DNA of 64,000 nt from JAODBQ01 sp047602055 (GCA_047602055.1 JASGIG010000001.1:2294001-2358000), one strand, 5' to 3'; shown: positions 50,950 through 59,782, counted from the first letter of the stretch. Numbers and translations are program-made. Notes: generated by a model not told the origin, from the letters alone.

Positions 50950-51773
50950 GTCGGCGTCGCGGTGCGCGGGGTGCCGCCGAGCCAGCGGTCGCGCAGGCCG
51001 ACCAGCACGGCGAACGACACGGCGATCAGCACCATGCTGAGGATCAGCGCCTCGTCGGGGTTGGCCTCCAGGGCGAGGTAGATCGCCAGCGGCATCGTCT
51101 GCGTCGTCCCTGGGAAGTTGCCGGCGAACGTGATCGTCGCCCCGAACTCGCCGAGCGCCCGCGCCCACGTCAGCACGGCGCCGGCGACGAACGCCGGGCG
51201 CACCGCCGGCAGCGTCACTCGCCGGAACACGTAGCCACGCGATGCGCCGAGTGTGCGCGCCGCGTCCTCGAAGCGCCGGTCGAGCTGGCGCAGCGCGCCC
51301 TCCATCGTCAGCACGAGGAACGGCATGGCCACGAACGTCTGGGCGACGATCACCCCGCGCGTCGTGAACGGCAGGCGGAAGTCGAACCAGTCGTAGAGGT
51401 ACTGGCCGAACAGGCCACGCCGGCCGAACGAGAAGAACAGGGCGACACCGCCGACCACCGGCGGCAGCACCATCGACAGCGTGGCCAGGGCACGGACGAT
51501 GCCGCGACCCGGGAAGTCGATGCGGGCCAGCAGCCACGCCAGCGGCACGCCGAACACGACCGACAGCGCGGTGGCCCACAGCGAGCACCAGATCGACAGC
51601 CACAGCGCCTTGCGGACGTCGCCGTCGGTGAGCACCCGCCACGTCGTGCTCCACGGGGCGCGCCACACCAGCCCGAGGAAGGGGAGGGCGAAGAAGGCGA
51701 CGGCGACGATCGCCAGGATCAGCGCCGGCAGTGGGAGCCGCTGCCGGTCGACCCGGCGTGGACGTCTCGGCAT
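50946..51773 (-). CDS. modB: Molybdate ABC permease
   Basis: Permease of 275 residues with about six hydrophobic helices. LSMVLPPVVGGVALFFSFGRRG is the periplasmic/helix region seen in ModB proteins (PPVVGG), and EDAARTLGASRGYVFRRVTLP is the EAA loop that docks on ModC. FGATITFAGNFPGTTQTMPLAIY is very typical of ModB (EFGAT, TMPLAIY). Starts 50 bases after modA. Confidence 0.9.
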   Translation of the reverse strand: MPRRPRRVDRQRLPLPALILAIVAVAFFALPFLGLVWRAPWSTTWRVLTDGDVRKALWLSIWCSLWATALSVVFGVPLAWLLARIDFPGRGIVRALATLSMVLPPVVGGVALFFSFGRRGLFGQYLYDWFDFRLPFTTRGVIVAQTFVAMPFLVLTMEGALRQLDRRFEDAARTLGASRGYVFRRVTLPAVRPAFVAGAVLTWARALGEFGATITFAGNFPGTTQTMPLAIYLALEANPDEALILSMVLIAVSFAVLVGLRDRWLGGTPRTATPT

Positions 51774-51823
51774 CGGCGGCAGGTTAGGGCTGGGCTAGGG
51801 GAGCGGCCGCGCTGCGGTCGGCG

Positions 51824-52726
51824 TCACGGTGCTTCGAAGCCGTACGAGGCGAGGATCTTCTGGCCCTGGTCGCTGAGCACGAAGTCGACGAACGCCTGAC
51901 CGGTCGATGCGTTCGTGGCCTCCTTGGTCACGACGATCGGGTACTTGGCGATGACGTTGATGTCCTCGGGGATGTCGACACCCTCGGACTTGGGCTCGGC
52001 GAGGACGTCGGTCTTGTAGACGATGCCGGCGTCTGCTTCGCCGTTGGCGACCTTGGTGACGATGCCCTTGACGTTCTGCTCCAGCGACACGGGCGTGACC
52101 GAGACGCCGGCGGCGTCGAGCACCTGCTGGGTGTACTTGCCGATCGGCACCTCCGGCGCCGCGGTGACGAACGTGATGCCGGGCTTGGCCAGGTCGGCCA
52201 CCGACGTGATCCCCTTCGGGTTGCCCTTGGGGACGATGATCTGCAGGACGTTGGTGGCGAAGATCACCGGCTCGCCGGCGTTGCCGCCCACGTCGGTGAG
52301 CTTCTTCATGTTCGCCTCGTCGGCGGAGGCGAACGCGTCGGCCGGAGCGCCCTCGTTGATCTGGGTGACCAGCGCCGAGGAGGCGTCGAAGCTGAACGTC
52401 ACCTTGGCGTCGGGGTACTCGGTGGAGAACGCCGAGCCGATCTCGTTGAACGACGCGGTCAGCGAGGCGGCGGCGAACACCGTGATGTCGCCCTCGGCCG
52501 CCGGCGTGGAGGCCGGCGTCGACGTCGGTGCCTTCGACGTCGTGGTGGCGGCCTTCGTCGTGCTCGTCCCCGCCGCGGTGGTCGGCGCCGCCGTGGTGGA
52601 CCCGGCCGTCGTCGTTGCCGCGGCAACGGTGGTGGTCGTCGTCTTGGTGTCCTTGTCCGAGCCGCACGCGCCCAGGAAGCCGAGCAGTGCGACGGCCGCG
52701 ATGGCCAACCGGGGTGTTCTACGCAT
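51824..52726 (-). CDS. modA: Molybdate-binding lipoprotein
   Basis: Receptor of 300 residues. The signal ends in the lipobox GFLGAC (Cys21), followed by a Thr/Ala-rich linker of about 60 residues. The ModA domain starts ITVFAAASLTASFNEIG, the oxyanion-contact strand with AASL, then FDASSALVTQINEGAPADAF and GEADAGIVYKTD, as in known molybdate/tungstate binders. It leads the modABC-xdhC operon. A 19-bp palindrome lies 10 bases before the ATG, and the gene is divergent from the PadR-type regulator. Confidence 0.9.
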   Translation of the reverse strand: MRRTPRLAIAAVALLGFLGACGSDKDTKTTTTTVAAATTTAGSTTAAPTTAAGTSTTKAATTTSKAPTSTPASTPAAEGDITVFAAASLTASFNEIGSAFSTEYPDAKVTFSFDASSALVTQINEGAPADAFASADEANMKKLTDVGGNAGEPVIFATNVLQIIVPKGNPKGITSVADLAKPGITFVTAAPEVPIGKYTQQVLDAAGVSVTPVSLEQNVKGIVTKVANGEADAGIVYKTDVLAEPKSEGVDIPEDINVIAKYPIVVTKEATNASTGQAFVDFVLSDQGQKILASYGFEAP

Positions 52727-52736
52727 GGGTGAGAAG

Positions 52737-52755
52737 ATAGTCAGACTGTGACTAA
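52737..52755. promoter_or_regulatory. Palindrome ATAGTCA-N5-TGACTAA between modA and padR
   Basis: ATAGTCA (52737-52743) and TGACTAA (52749-52755) are inverted with one mismatch, gap 5. It lies just before modA and about 50-65 bases before the PadR-type gene. Related sites with the same spacing are at 58311, 59783 and 63144. The gap also includes the -10 region of modA, so autoregulation by the PadR protein is possible. Confidence 0.55.
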
Positions 52756-52800
52756 AAGATGGTCATCCGTTGACGCTTCAGGGAGTCGGTTCGACGAGCC

Positions 52801-53364
52801 GTGACGGGCCAGACTGGCAGCGTGGCGGAACGCTCGACACGGACATCGGAGCAGCTCCTGCTTGGAGAGTGGGCCTGCCTCGGCCTGATCGCTCCCAGGC
52901 CGACGCACGGGTTCGCCGTCGCCGCGGCGCTGAAGCCGTCCGGGGAGATCGGCAGGGTGTGGTCGCTGTCGCGCCCGCTGACCTACCGGGCGATCGAGCA
53001 GCTCCTGGCCCGCGAGCTGGTCGCCGTCGTCGGTGAGGAGCGTGGCATCGCCGGCGGCAACCGCACGCTCGTCGCCGCGACGCGGACTGGCCGCGCCCAG
53101 CTGCGCAAGTGGCTGCGCACCCCCGTCGAACACGTCCGCGACGTGCGCAGCGAGCTGCTCCTCAAGCTGCTGCTGGCCGAGCGCTGCGGCGTCGACATCG
53201 GTCCCATGCTCGTCCGCCAGCGGGCGCAGGTGGCGGCGATGGAGACAGCGCTGCGCGACCAGGTCGACGCCCACCCCGACGACGTCGTCGTCCGCTGGCG
53301 CGCCGAGTCCGCCGGCGCGGTGCACCGGTTCCTCGACGCACTGGTCGCCGCCCCGACCCGCTGA
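52801..53364 (+). CDS. PadR-like transcriptional regulator
   Basis: Small winged-helix protein of 187 residues (180 if GTG 52822 is used, which has CAGACT 6 bases upstream). GEWACLGLIAPRPTHGFAVAAAL is the PadR opening (LGLI---P-HGY-L), LSRPLTYRAIEQLLARELVAVV is the recognition region and NRTLVAATRTGRAQLRKWL the wing and helix 4. PadR proteins bind palindromes in their own promoters. It is divergent from modA and 26 bases before mosB, so control of molybdenum uptake or storage is the likely role; a molybdate-binding domain like that of ModE is absent. Confidence 0.75.
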   Translation: MTGQTGSVAERSTRTSEQLLLGEWACLGLIAPRPTHGFAVAAALKPSGEIGRVWSLSRPLTYRAIEQLLARELVAVVGEERGIAGGNRTLVAATRTGRAQLRKWLRTPVEHVRDVRSELLLKLLLAERCGVDIGPMLVRQRAQVAAMETALRDQVDAHPDDVVVRWRAESAGAVHRFLDALVAAPTR

Positions 53365-53376
53365 CGGATGCCGGCG

Positions 53377-53382
53377 TATCCT
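53377..53382 (+). promoter_or_regulatory. Putative leaderless -10 (TATCCT) of mosB
   Basis: TATCCT, 8 bases, then ATG 53391. It suggests that mosBA can be transcribed independently of padR. Confidence 0.4.
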
Positions 53383-53390
53383 GCCGGCCC

Positions 53391-54200
53391 ATGGCCTCAC
53401 CCGCGGATCTCGACGCGCTGCTGCAGGCTCGATCGCTGTCCGACGCCGAGCTGCTCGCGGCCGCCGAGCAGGCGCCGGACCACCGGATCCTGCCGGGCGC
53501 CACGGTGTTGAAGATCGGCGGTCAGAGCGTGATCGACCGCGGCCGCGCCGCCGTGCACCCGCTGGTCGACGAGATCGTCACGGCCCGCCAGGAGCACCAG
53601 CTGCTGATCGGCACCGGCGCCGGCACGCGGGCCCGTCACCTGTACTCGATCGCCGCCGGGCTCGACCTGCCCGCCGGGCTGCTGTCGCAGCTCGGCGCGT
53701 CGGTGGCCGACCAGAACGCGTCGATGCTCGGGCAGCTGCTGGCCAAGCACGGCATCTCCCACGTCAGCGGCGCCGGGCTGTCCGCTGTGCCGCTGTACCT
53801 CGCCGAGGTCAACGCCGTCGTGTTCGGCGGGATGCCGCCGTACGGGATGTGGATGCGCCCGGCGGCCCACGGCGTGATCCCGCCGTACCGCACCGACGCC
53901 GGGTGCTTCCTGGTCGCCGAGCAGTTCGGCTGCAGGGCGATGATCTACGTGAAGGACGAGGACGGGCTGCACACCGCGAACCCGAAGACGTCGCCGGACG
54001 CGTCGTTCATCCCGCAGATCTCGGTCGCCGAGATGAAGGCCCGTGGGCTGCACGACTCGATCCTCGAGTTCCCGGTGCTCGACCTGCTGCAGGCGGCACG
54101 GCACGTCCGCCAGGTGCAGGTGATCAACGGCCTCGTGCCGGGCAACCTGTCACGGGCCCTCGCCGGTGAGCACGTCGGCACGATCATCACGGCCGACTGA
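53391..54200 (+). CDS. mosB: Molybdenum storage protein, beta subunit
   Basis: Amino-acid-kinase-fold protein of 269 residues, strikingly like the beta subunit of the Azotobacter molybdenum storage protein. Shared segments include LPGATVLKIGGQSVIDRGRA, LLIGTGAGTRARHLYSIAAG, SVADQNASMLGQLLAKHGI, MPPYGMWMRPA, VKDEDGLHTANPKTS and NGLVPGNLSRALAGEHVGT. The Mo storage protein is a heterohexameric cage that packs over 100 Mo atoms as polyoxomolybdate in an ATP-dependent way. It is followed by the alpha subunit and sits beside modABC, which supports the assignment. UMP kinase shares the fold but not these segments. Confidence 0.92.
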   Translation: MASPADLDALLQARSLSDAELLAAAEQAPDHRILPGATVLKIGGQSVIDRGRAAVHPLVDEIVTARQEHQLLIGTGAGTRARHLYSIAAGLDLPAGLLSQLGASVADQNASMLGQLLAKHGISHVSGAGLSAVPLYLAEVNAVVFGGMPPYGMWMRPAAHGVIPPYRTDAGCFLVAEQFGCRAMIYVKDEDGLHTANPKTSPDASFIPQISVAEMKARGLHDSILEFPVLDLLQAARHVRQVQVINGLVPGNLSRALAGEHVGTIITAD

Positions 54201-54275
54201 GCGCAGCTCGGGCGGACACGGCCGAGCGACCGCCAGGGAGCCGGACGTCGATGGGGCAGGCGCCGAAGGCACCGT

Positions 54276-54290
54276 GGGGGCGCAGCCCCC
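54276..54290. other. Hairpin in the mosB-mosA gap
   Basis: GGGGGC-GCA-GCCCCC gives a 6-bp G/C stem with a 3-base loop, 28 bases before the mosA ATG. The 117-base gap is long for an otherwise tight pair. It may adjust the subunit ratio by pausing or processing; this is a guess. Confidence 0.35.
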
Positions 54291-54317
54291 GACAGAATGG
54301 CGGACCGAGGGATCACC

Positions 54318-55145
54318 ATGACGGACATCAACGACATCAAGCACGTCGCCTCGCCGCTGGCCCGCCAGACGCTGCTCGACGGTCAGCTCACCCAACCCGT
54401 CGCCGGGCGCGCCCCGATCAAGCTGCTGCCGTGGCTGCAGGTCGTCAAGATCGGCGGCCGCTCGATCATCGACCGTGGTGCCGGGGCGATCCTGCCGATC
54501 GTCGACGAGCTGCGCGGCCTGCTCCCGGAGCATCGGCTGCTGATCCTCACCGGCGCCGGCATCCGCGCTCGTCACGTCTACGGCGTCGCCCTCGACCTCG
54601 GCCTGCCGGTCGGGTCGCTGGCTTCGCTGGCGGCGAGCGAGGCCGGGCAGAACGGCCACATCCTCGCCGCGCTGCTCGCCGAGGACGGCGTCTCCTACAT
54701 CGAGCACTCGACGATCGCCAGCCAGCTGGCGATCCACCTGTCGGCGGCGCGGGCGGTGGTCGGCAGCGCCTTCCCGCCGTACCACCACCACGAGTTCCCG
54801 ACGTCGCGGATCCCGACGCATCGCGCCGACACCGGTGCGTTCCTGCTCGCCGACGCCCTCGGTGCCGCAGGCCTGACGATCGTCGAGGACGTCGACGGCG
54901 TGTACACCACCGACCCCAGCGGACCCGGCGGCGCAACCGCGCGGCTGCTGGACGAGGCGACCCTCGCCGACCTGCGCGCCCTCGACGGCACGGTGCCGTT
55001 CGACCCGGCGCTCGTCGACGTGATGGCCAACGCCCGCCACCTGCGCAGCGTCCAGCTCGTCAACGGCCTCGTCCCCGGCCGCCTCACCGCCGCCCTGCGT
55101 GGCGAACACGTCGGCACCGTCATCCACACCGGCGCGGCGGGCTGA
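54318..55145 (+). CDS. mosA: Molybdenum storage protein, alpha subunit
   Basis: Protein of 275 residues matching the alpha subunit of the Azotobacter Mo storage protein: IKHVASPLARQTLLDG, LPWLQVVKIGGRSIIDRGA, LLPEHRLLILTGAGIRARHV, SEAGQNGHILAALLA, AFPPYHHHEFP, RIPTHRADTGAFLLAD and NGLVPGRLTAALRGEHVGT. The histidine run HHHEF is part of the region where the alpha subunit lines the cage and contacts polyoxomolybdate clusters. ATG 54318 gives the MTDINDIKHV start. Its stop is one base from the convergent importer ATPase stop. Confidence 0.92.
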   Translation: MTDINDIKHVASPLARQTLLDGQLTQPVAGRAPIKLLPWLQVVKIGGRSIIDRGAGAILPIVDELRGLLPEHRLLILTGAGIRARHVYGVALDLGLPVGSLASLAASEAGQNGHILAALLAEDGVSYIEHSTIASQLAIHLSAARAVVGSAFPPYHHHEFPTSRIPTHRADTGAFLLADALGAAGLTIVEDVDGVYTTDPSGPGGATARLLDEATLADLRALDGTVPFDPALVDVMANARHLRSVQLVNGLVPGRLTAALRGEHVGTVIHTGAAG

Positions 55146-55146
55146 G

Positions 55147-55968
55147 CTACAGCGTGTCGAGCACGGGCCGGCACATGACGACCTCCTCGTCCGTCACCTC
55201 GTCACGCGTCGTCAGCACCCTGATCCCCATGTCGTAGATCTCGCTGAGGTTCTCCTCGGTGAGCACCTCCCGACTGTCGCCGTAGGAGAGGAAGCGCCCG
55301 CCCTTCATCAGCGCGGCCTTGCTCGGGTAGTAGAAGGCCTGATCGGGCAGGTGGGTGACGATGATCACCGCCTTGCCCTGCTCACGCGCCAGCTGGTTCG
55401 CCGTCTTGATGATCACCGCCGCGTTGCGGTAGTCGAGGTGGCTGGTCGGCTCGTCCATCATCACCAGCTCGGTCTGCTGCGCGAGCGCCCGGGCGATCAG
55501 CACGAGCTGGCGCTCCCCGCCCGACAGCAGCGTGTAGGTCTCGTCGCGCAGGCGGCCGAGGCCGACGATCTCGAGGGCCTCCTCGCACAGCCGGACGTCA
55601 CCCCTGCTCGGCGTCCCGAAGGCGCGCAGGTGCGGGGCGCGCCCCATCGACACGACGTCCATCACCGAGAACGGGAACGGCGCGTGATGGTCCTGGAAGA
55701 CCATCGCCACGCGGCGCGCCATCTCCACCGGTTTGAGCGTGGCGATGTCCGTGCCGTCGAGTGTGATGAGTCCGCTCGATCGCCGCTGCTCGTTGAGCAG
55801 CGTGCGCATCAAGGTCGACTTGCCGCAGCCGTTGGCCCCGAGGATCATCAGGACCTCGCCGCGGTGGACCTCGAAGCTGATGTCGGTGAGCACCGGGACG
55901 CCCGGCGTGTAGGTGAAGGCGACGTGCTCGGCCCGCACCACCGGGACGCGGTGGTCGGCCACCGTCAC
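55147..55968 (-). CDS. Type II (BtuD/FecE-like) ABC importer ATPase
   Basis: ATPase of 273 residues. Walker A is GANGCGKSTLMRTL, the signature is LSGGERQLVLIA, Walker B is LVMMDEPTSHLD and the switch VIIVTHLPDQAFYY. It belongs to the iron-chelate/B12/molybdate type II family. GTG 55968 overlaps the permease stop (GTGA). In Haemophilus a similar set (MolBCA) moves molybdate and tungstate; here it converges with mosA. Iron-siderophore uptake is the main alternative. Confidence 0.82.
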   Translation of the reverse strand: MTVADHRVPVVRAEHVAFTYTPGVPVLTDISFEVHRGEVLMILGANGCGKSTLMRTLLNEQRRSSGLITLDGTDIATLKPVEMARRVAMVFQDHHAPFPFSVMDVVSMGRAPHLRAFGTPSRGDVRLCEEALEIVGLGRLRDETYTLLSGGERQLVLIARALAQQTELVMMDEPTSHLDYRNAAVIIKTANQLAREQGKAVIIVTHLPDQAFYYPSKAALMKGGRFLSYGDSREVLTEENLSEIYDMGIRVLTTRDEVTDEEVVMCRPVLDTL

Positions 55969-57047
55969 CCGGCCCACTCCTGCTTCGTGCGCCGGAGGAG
56001 GATCGCGAACACCGGCGCCCCGATCACCGCGATCGGGATCGACAGCGGCAGCGCGGTCTCCGTCACCGTCCGGGTGAGGTTGTCGATGAACAGCAGGAAG
56101 GCGCCGCCGAGCACGGCGGCCGTCGGGATCAGCCGGTGGTGGTCGGGGCCGACCAGCATCCGGGCCATGTGCGGGATCACCAGGCCGATCCAGCCGATGG
56201 CGCCGCACTGCGAGACGGCGGTGGCGGTCAGGGCCGTGGCGCAGACGATCACGACGATCTGCAGGCGCTTGGTGTCCACCCCGAGGGCGCGGGCCTCGGC
56301 CTCACCCATCGTCAGCAGGTTGAGCCGCCAGCTGACGAGGAACAGCACGACGAGGGCGGCGACGATCACCGGCGAGGCGATCGCGACGTTGTCCCAGCGC
56401 ATCCCCGCGAGCGAGCCCATCAGCCAGAAGGTGATCGCCGGGAGCTCGTCGTAGGGGTCGGCGAGCGTCTTCATCATCGACACGCCGGCGTTGAACAGCG
56501 AGCCGACGACGACGCCGGCGAGGATCAGCATGACGTTCGGGATCGCCCCCTTGGTCCGCGCGATCACGTAGGCGATGGCGACGCCGCCGACGCCAGCGAC
56601 GAAGGCGAACAGCTGTACGACCGGCGAGAACGCGCCGTAGGCGACGATCCCCACCGCCGCGCCGAACGAGGCGCCGGCGGCGACGCCGAGGATGTCCGGC
56701 GAGACGAGCGGGTTGCGGAACACCCCCTGATAGGCGGCGCCGGAGCACGACAGCGCGGCGCCGGCGAGCACCGCCATCAGGATCCGGGGCAGCCGGACGT
56801 CCCACACCACCTTGGCGTCGATCGAATCCCAGGTGGGTTCGATCGGCAGCACCTTCGACAGGACGATCTTGACGGCCTGCAGTGGCTCGACGGAGAACCG
56901 GCCGATCATGAACGAGGTGATCATCATGACGGCGAGAACCGTCACGCTGATGCCGAACGTCAGCCAGAACGGCGGCCGCCGCCGTCGCCTCACCGTGGGA
57001 GCGGCGGCGGCGCCGACGGGGGCGCTGGGCTCAGCGGACGAAGACAT
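55965..57047 (-). CDS. FecCD/BtuC-family ABC permease
   Basis: Permease of 360 residues with about ten hydrophobic helices. WDVRLPRILMAVLAGAALSCSGAAYQGVFRNPLVSPDILGVAAGA is the signature order in parts (RLPRIL, AGAALSCSGAAYQ, NPLVSPDILG), and GAIGWIGLVIPHMARMLVGPDHH is the cytoplasmic loop region meeting the ATPase (FVGLVxPHxxR). FecCD permeases import siderophores, haem, B12 and in some species molybdate. The N-terminal tail has RRRRRP. It overlaps the receptor gene by 17 bases. Confidence 0.85.
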   Translation of the reverse strand: MSSSAEPSAPVGAAAAPTVRRRRRPPFWLTFGISVTVLAVMMITSFMIGRFSVEPLQAVKIVLSKVLPIEPTWDSIDAKVVWDVRLPRILMAVLAGAALSCSGAAYQGVFRNPLVSPDILGVAAGASFGAAVGIVAYGAFSPVVQLFAFVAGVGGVAIAYVIARTKGAIPNVMLILAGVVVGSLFNAGVSMMKTLADPYDELPAITFWLMGSLAGMRWDNVAIASPVIVAALVVLFLVSWRLNLLTMGEAEARALGVDTKRLQIVVIVCATALTATAVSQCGAIGWIGLVIPHMARMLVGPDHHRLIPTAAVLGGAFLLFIDNLTRTVTETALPLSIPIAVIGAPVFAILLRRTKQEWAG

Positions 57048-58269
57048 CGGCCACGCGCTGGCCGTCGGCGAGGTCGAAGAGGTGAGCGAGGTCGGCGTCG
57101 GTGATCTCGAAGCCGAAGTAGCCGTCGTAGAAGGTGGTGGTCGCCTTTTCCAGGTCGAGGTCGGCGAACAGCTCGGGGTGGATCGCCTTGGCGAAGAACT
57201 GCATCGCCAGGTACTCCTCGGGACCGTTGTAGGCCCACGCCATGGCGCCGTTGGGGATCACGTAGACCCGGTTGCCCTCCACCGCCTTGAGGCTGGCGAG
57301 GACGGGGTCGGACGCGATCGCGTCACGGATGGCCGGCGAATCGACGAGGAGGATCTCGGGGTTCCACGACAGGAGCTGCTCGGGGTCGATCTGCGTCTGC
57401 CCGGACGGCCCCATGCTCTCGCCCGTGGCGCTCGCCGCGGCGTTGATGCCACCGGCCATCGTGATCAGCTCCTGGCCGATCGCCGAGCCGTCGTTGGCCT
57501 GCAGCACCTTGCCGGCCGCGGACAGCTGCACGACGGTCGGGCGCTGATCGTCGGTGAGGCCCTTGGTCCGCTCCTCGATCCTGGCCCTGATGTCGGTGAA
57601 CTCGGCCGCGTAGGTCGTCGCCTTCTCCAGCTGCACGCCGCCGATCGCCTTGCCGAAGTACAGCTGGTTGTCGCGCACCCAGTTGAGGTGGTCGTAGCCC
57701 GGCAGGTCGGAGTCCTTCTCGCCGGAGATCGCGGCGATGCCGAGGTCCTGCAGCTGGCGCAGCGTGCCCTCGCCGTAGCGCGCCGCGTACAGCACGAGAT
57801 CGGGCTTCTGGTCGAGGAGCTGCTCCACGTCGGTCTGGTTGGCAGCGAAGACCACGGGAAGGCCGGCGAGCGCCGGGTACTTCTGCTTGATCCACTCGTT
57901 CTTGCCGTAGTTCTCCTCGAGCGCGACGAGCTTGTCGGCACCGCCGAGCAGCAGGACCGACGTCGTGAACGCCGGCGCGGTGGTGGCGATGCGCTCGGCC
58001 TCGGCCGGCACCTCGACCTCGCCGATCGCGTCGTTCATCACGCGGCCACCGGCGGGCGCGGCCGCGGTCGTCGTCGACGCGTCCACCGTCGCCGCGACCG
58101 TCGTGGTCGCGGCGGCGGTGGTGGTGGTCGCTTCGGCGACGGTGGTCGCGGCGGCGGCGGCGGCGGCGGCGGTGGTGGTCGTGTCGCCGTCGGAGCCGCA
58201 GCCGGCGACGACCAGCGCGAGGGCGGCGAGCGCGGTCGCGCCGCGACGAAGTGGACGGGATGTCTTCAC
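57031..58269 (-). CDS. Periplasmic-binding-type lipoprotein of the type II importer
   Basis: Receptor of 412 residues starting GTG. The lipobox is LALVVAGC at about residue 25, followed by an Ala/Thr linker of roughly 55 residues encoded partly by a GGC microsatellite. The Peripla_BP_2-like domain includes ERIATTAPAFTTSVLLLGG, DVEQLLDQKPDLVLYAARYG, LQDLGIAAISGEKD and GNRVYVIPNGAMAWAYNGPEEYLAM. The helical backbone between lobes is typical of siderophore, haem, B12 or molybdate receptors. The ligand cannot be read from the sequence; next to Mo storage genes, molybdate, tungstate or a metallophore are candidates. A 19-bp palindrome lies 41 bases upstream. Confidence 0.8.
   Translation of the reverse strand: MKTSRPLRRGATALAALALVVAGCGSDGDTTTTAAAAAAAATTVAEATTTTAAATTTVAATVDASTTTAAAPAGGRVMNDAIGEVEVPAEAERIATTAPAFTTSVLLLGGADKLVALEENYGKNEWIKQKYPALAGLPVVFAANQTDVEQLLDQKPDLVLYAARYGEGTLRQLQDLGIAAISGEKDSDLPGYDHLNWVRDNQLYFGKAIGGVQLEKATTYAAEFTDIRARIEERTKGLTDDQRPTVVQLSAAGKVLQANDGSAIGQELITMAGGINAAASATGESMGPSGQTQIDPEQLLSWNPEILLVDSPAIRDAIASDPVLASLKAVEGNRVYVIPNGAMAWAYNGPEEYLAMQFFAKAIHPELFADLDLEKATTTFYDGYFGFEITDADLAHLFDLADGQRVADVFVR
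58148..58172. repeat. GGC/GCC trinucleotide run (poly-Ala)
   Basis: About eight uninterrupted GCG/GGC triplets code for an Ala run in the linker of the lipoprotein. Such a run could change length by slippage without breaking the frame. Confidence 0.7.
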
Positions 58270-58310
58270 AGGGGGGTGCCTCGTTCTCGGGGGGAGCACG
58301 CGTTGTCGCG

Positions 58311-58329
58311 ATAGTCGCAAAGTAACTAT
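58311..58329. promoter_or_regulatory. ATAGT-N9-ACTAT palindrome upstream of the type II importer
   Basis: ATAGT (58311-58315) and ACTAT (58325-58329) with a 9-base gap, 41 bases before the lipoprotein start. Same arms and gap as 63144-63162 and nearly the same as 52737-52755. Confidence 0.5.
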
Positions 58330-58357
58330 GACTCCGCCGAGCCGGCAAACCGACCTG

Positions 58358-59764
58358 CTACGCCTTGGCGCGATACAGCACCTGCAGCTCGGTGAAGCCG
58401 TAGAGGCCCCACGGGCCGTTCTCGACGCCGACGCCGCTCCACTTGGCGCCGCCGAACGGCTGGTGCGGGGCGAGGGCGAGGTGGGCGTTGACCCACGACG
58501 TTCCGCACTCCAGCTGGGCGGCCACGCCGGCGGCGCGCTCGGTGTCGTTGCTCCACACCGAACCGGACAGCCCGAAGCTGGTGGCGTTGGCGCGGGCGAT
58601 CGCGTCGTCGACGTCGCGGTACGACACGATCGGCAGCACCGGCCCGAACTGCTCCTCGTCGACGATGCGCGTGCCGTCGGCGATGTCGGACAGGATCGTC
58701 GGCGCGAAGAAGTAGCCGGGGCGGTCGAGCGGCGCACCGCCGGTGACCGCACGGGCACCGCCGGCGAGCGCGTCGGCGACGAGCTCGCTGACCCGCTCGA
58801 ACTGCGGCTTGTTGTTGATCGGCCCGAGCTGCGTGCCCTCGGTGGCGCCGTCGCCGACCTTCACGGCGCGGGCCCGCTCGGCCAGCTCCTCGACGAGCGC
58901 GTCGTGCATCGACTCGGGCACGTAGACCCGCTTGATCGCCGAGCAGATCTGGCCGTTGTTGGAGAACGCGCCCCAGAACAGCTTGTCGGCGACGGCCGCC
59001 GGGTCGACGTCGTCGAGGACGATCGCCGGGTCGTTGCCGCCCAGCTCCAGCGTGACGCGCTTGAGGTCCGGCGCGGCCGAGGCGGCGACCTTCTTGCCGG
59101 TCTCCACCGAGCCCGTGAAGCTGATCTTGCGCGGCACCGGGTGGCCGGTCATCCACGCGCCGAGCTCGTCGGAGCCGCTGACGACGTTGAACACGCCGGC
59201 CGGGATGACGTCGCGGAGGATCTCGCCGACCTGCAGCGTGGTCAGCGGCGTGTACGGCGACGGCTTGATGACCATGGTGTTGCCGGCCAGCAGCGCCGGG
59301 GCGATCTTCCACGTCGCCAGGATCAGCGGGAAGTTCCACGGGGTGATGGCAGCGACGACGCCGAGCGGGCGGCGCACGACCTCGGCGAACGCGGCCTCGT
59401 CGTCCTGGATCACCTGACGGGGCACCTCGAGGTTGGCGTAGTACTGCAGCCACATCGCCGCCCCGTAGACCTCGGCGCGAGCGTCGCCGAGCGGCTTGCC
59501 CTGCTCGGCGGTCAGCGTCGGGGCGATCTCCTCGACCCGGGCCACGAGGGCGTCCGCCGCGGCACGGAGCACGTCGCGCCGCGCCGCCTCGTCGCGGCGC
59601 CAGTCGACCTGTGCCTTGGCGGCGGCGTCGAAGGCCAGGTCGAGCTGGGCGCGGCTGCACTCCGGCGCCTCGTCGAACACGGTCCCCAGGGCCGGGTTGA
59701 CGACGCCGAACGTCGCCTCCGTCGGCACCGAGACGCCGTCGATCGTCATCGTCCACCTGCTCAT
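58358..59764 (-). CDS. NAD(P)-dependent aldehyde dehydrogenase
   Basis: Aldehyde dehydrogenase of 468 residues. PWNFPLILATWKIAPALLAGNTMV is the cofactor region (PWNFP, K in WKIAP), FTGSVETGKK the NAD loop, Glu in LELGGND, the catalytic Cys in FSNNGQICSAIKRVYV and FGPVLPIVSY near the end. ATG 59764 with GAGGAG 8 bases upstream was preferred to GTG 59773. Substrate is unknown, with the overall sequence like broad-range fatty/aryl aldehyde enzymes. A palindrome lies 19 bases upstream. Confidence 0.88.
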   Translation of the reverse strand: MSRWTMTIDGVSVPTEATFGVVNPALGTVFDEAPECSRAQLDLAFDAAAKAQVDWRRDEAARRDVLRAAADALVARVEEIAPTLTAEQGKPLGDARAEVYGAAMWLQYYANLEVPRQVIQDDEAAFAEVVRRPLGVVAAITPWNFPLILATWKIAPALLAGNTMVIKPSPYTPLTTLQVGEILRDVIPAGVFNVVSGSDELGAWMTGHPVPRKISFTGSVETGKKVAASAAPDLKRVTLELGGNDPAIVLDDVDPAAVADKLFWGAFSNNGQICSAIKRVYVPESMHDALVEELAERARAVKVGDGATEGTQLGPINNKPQFERVSELVADALAGGARAVTGGAPLDRPGYFFAPTILSDIADGTRIVDEEQFGPVLPIVSYRDVDDAIARANATSFGLSGSVWSNDTERAAGVAAQLECGTSWVNAHLALAPHQPFGGAKWSGVGVENGPWGLYGFTELQVLYRAKA

Positions 59765-59782
59765 GGTCCCCACTCCTCGCGA

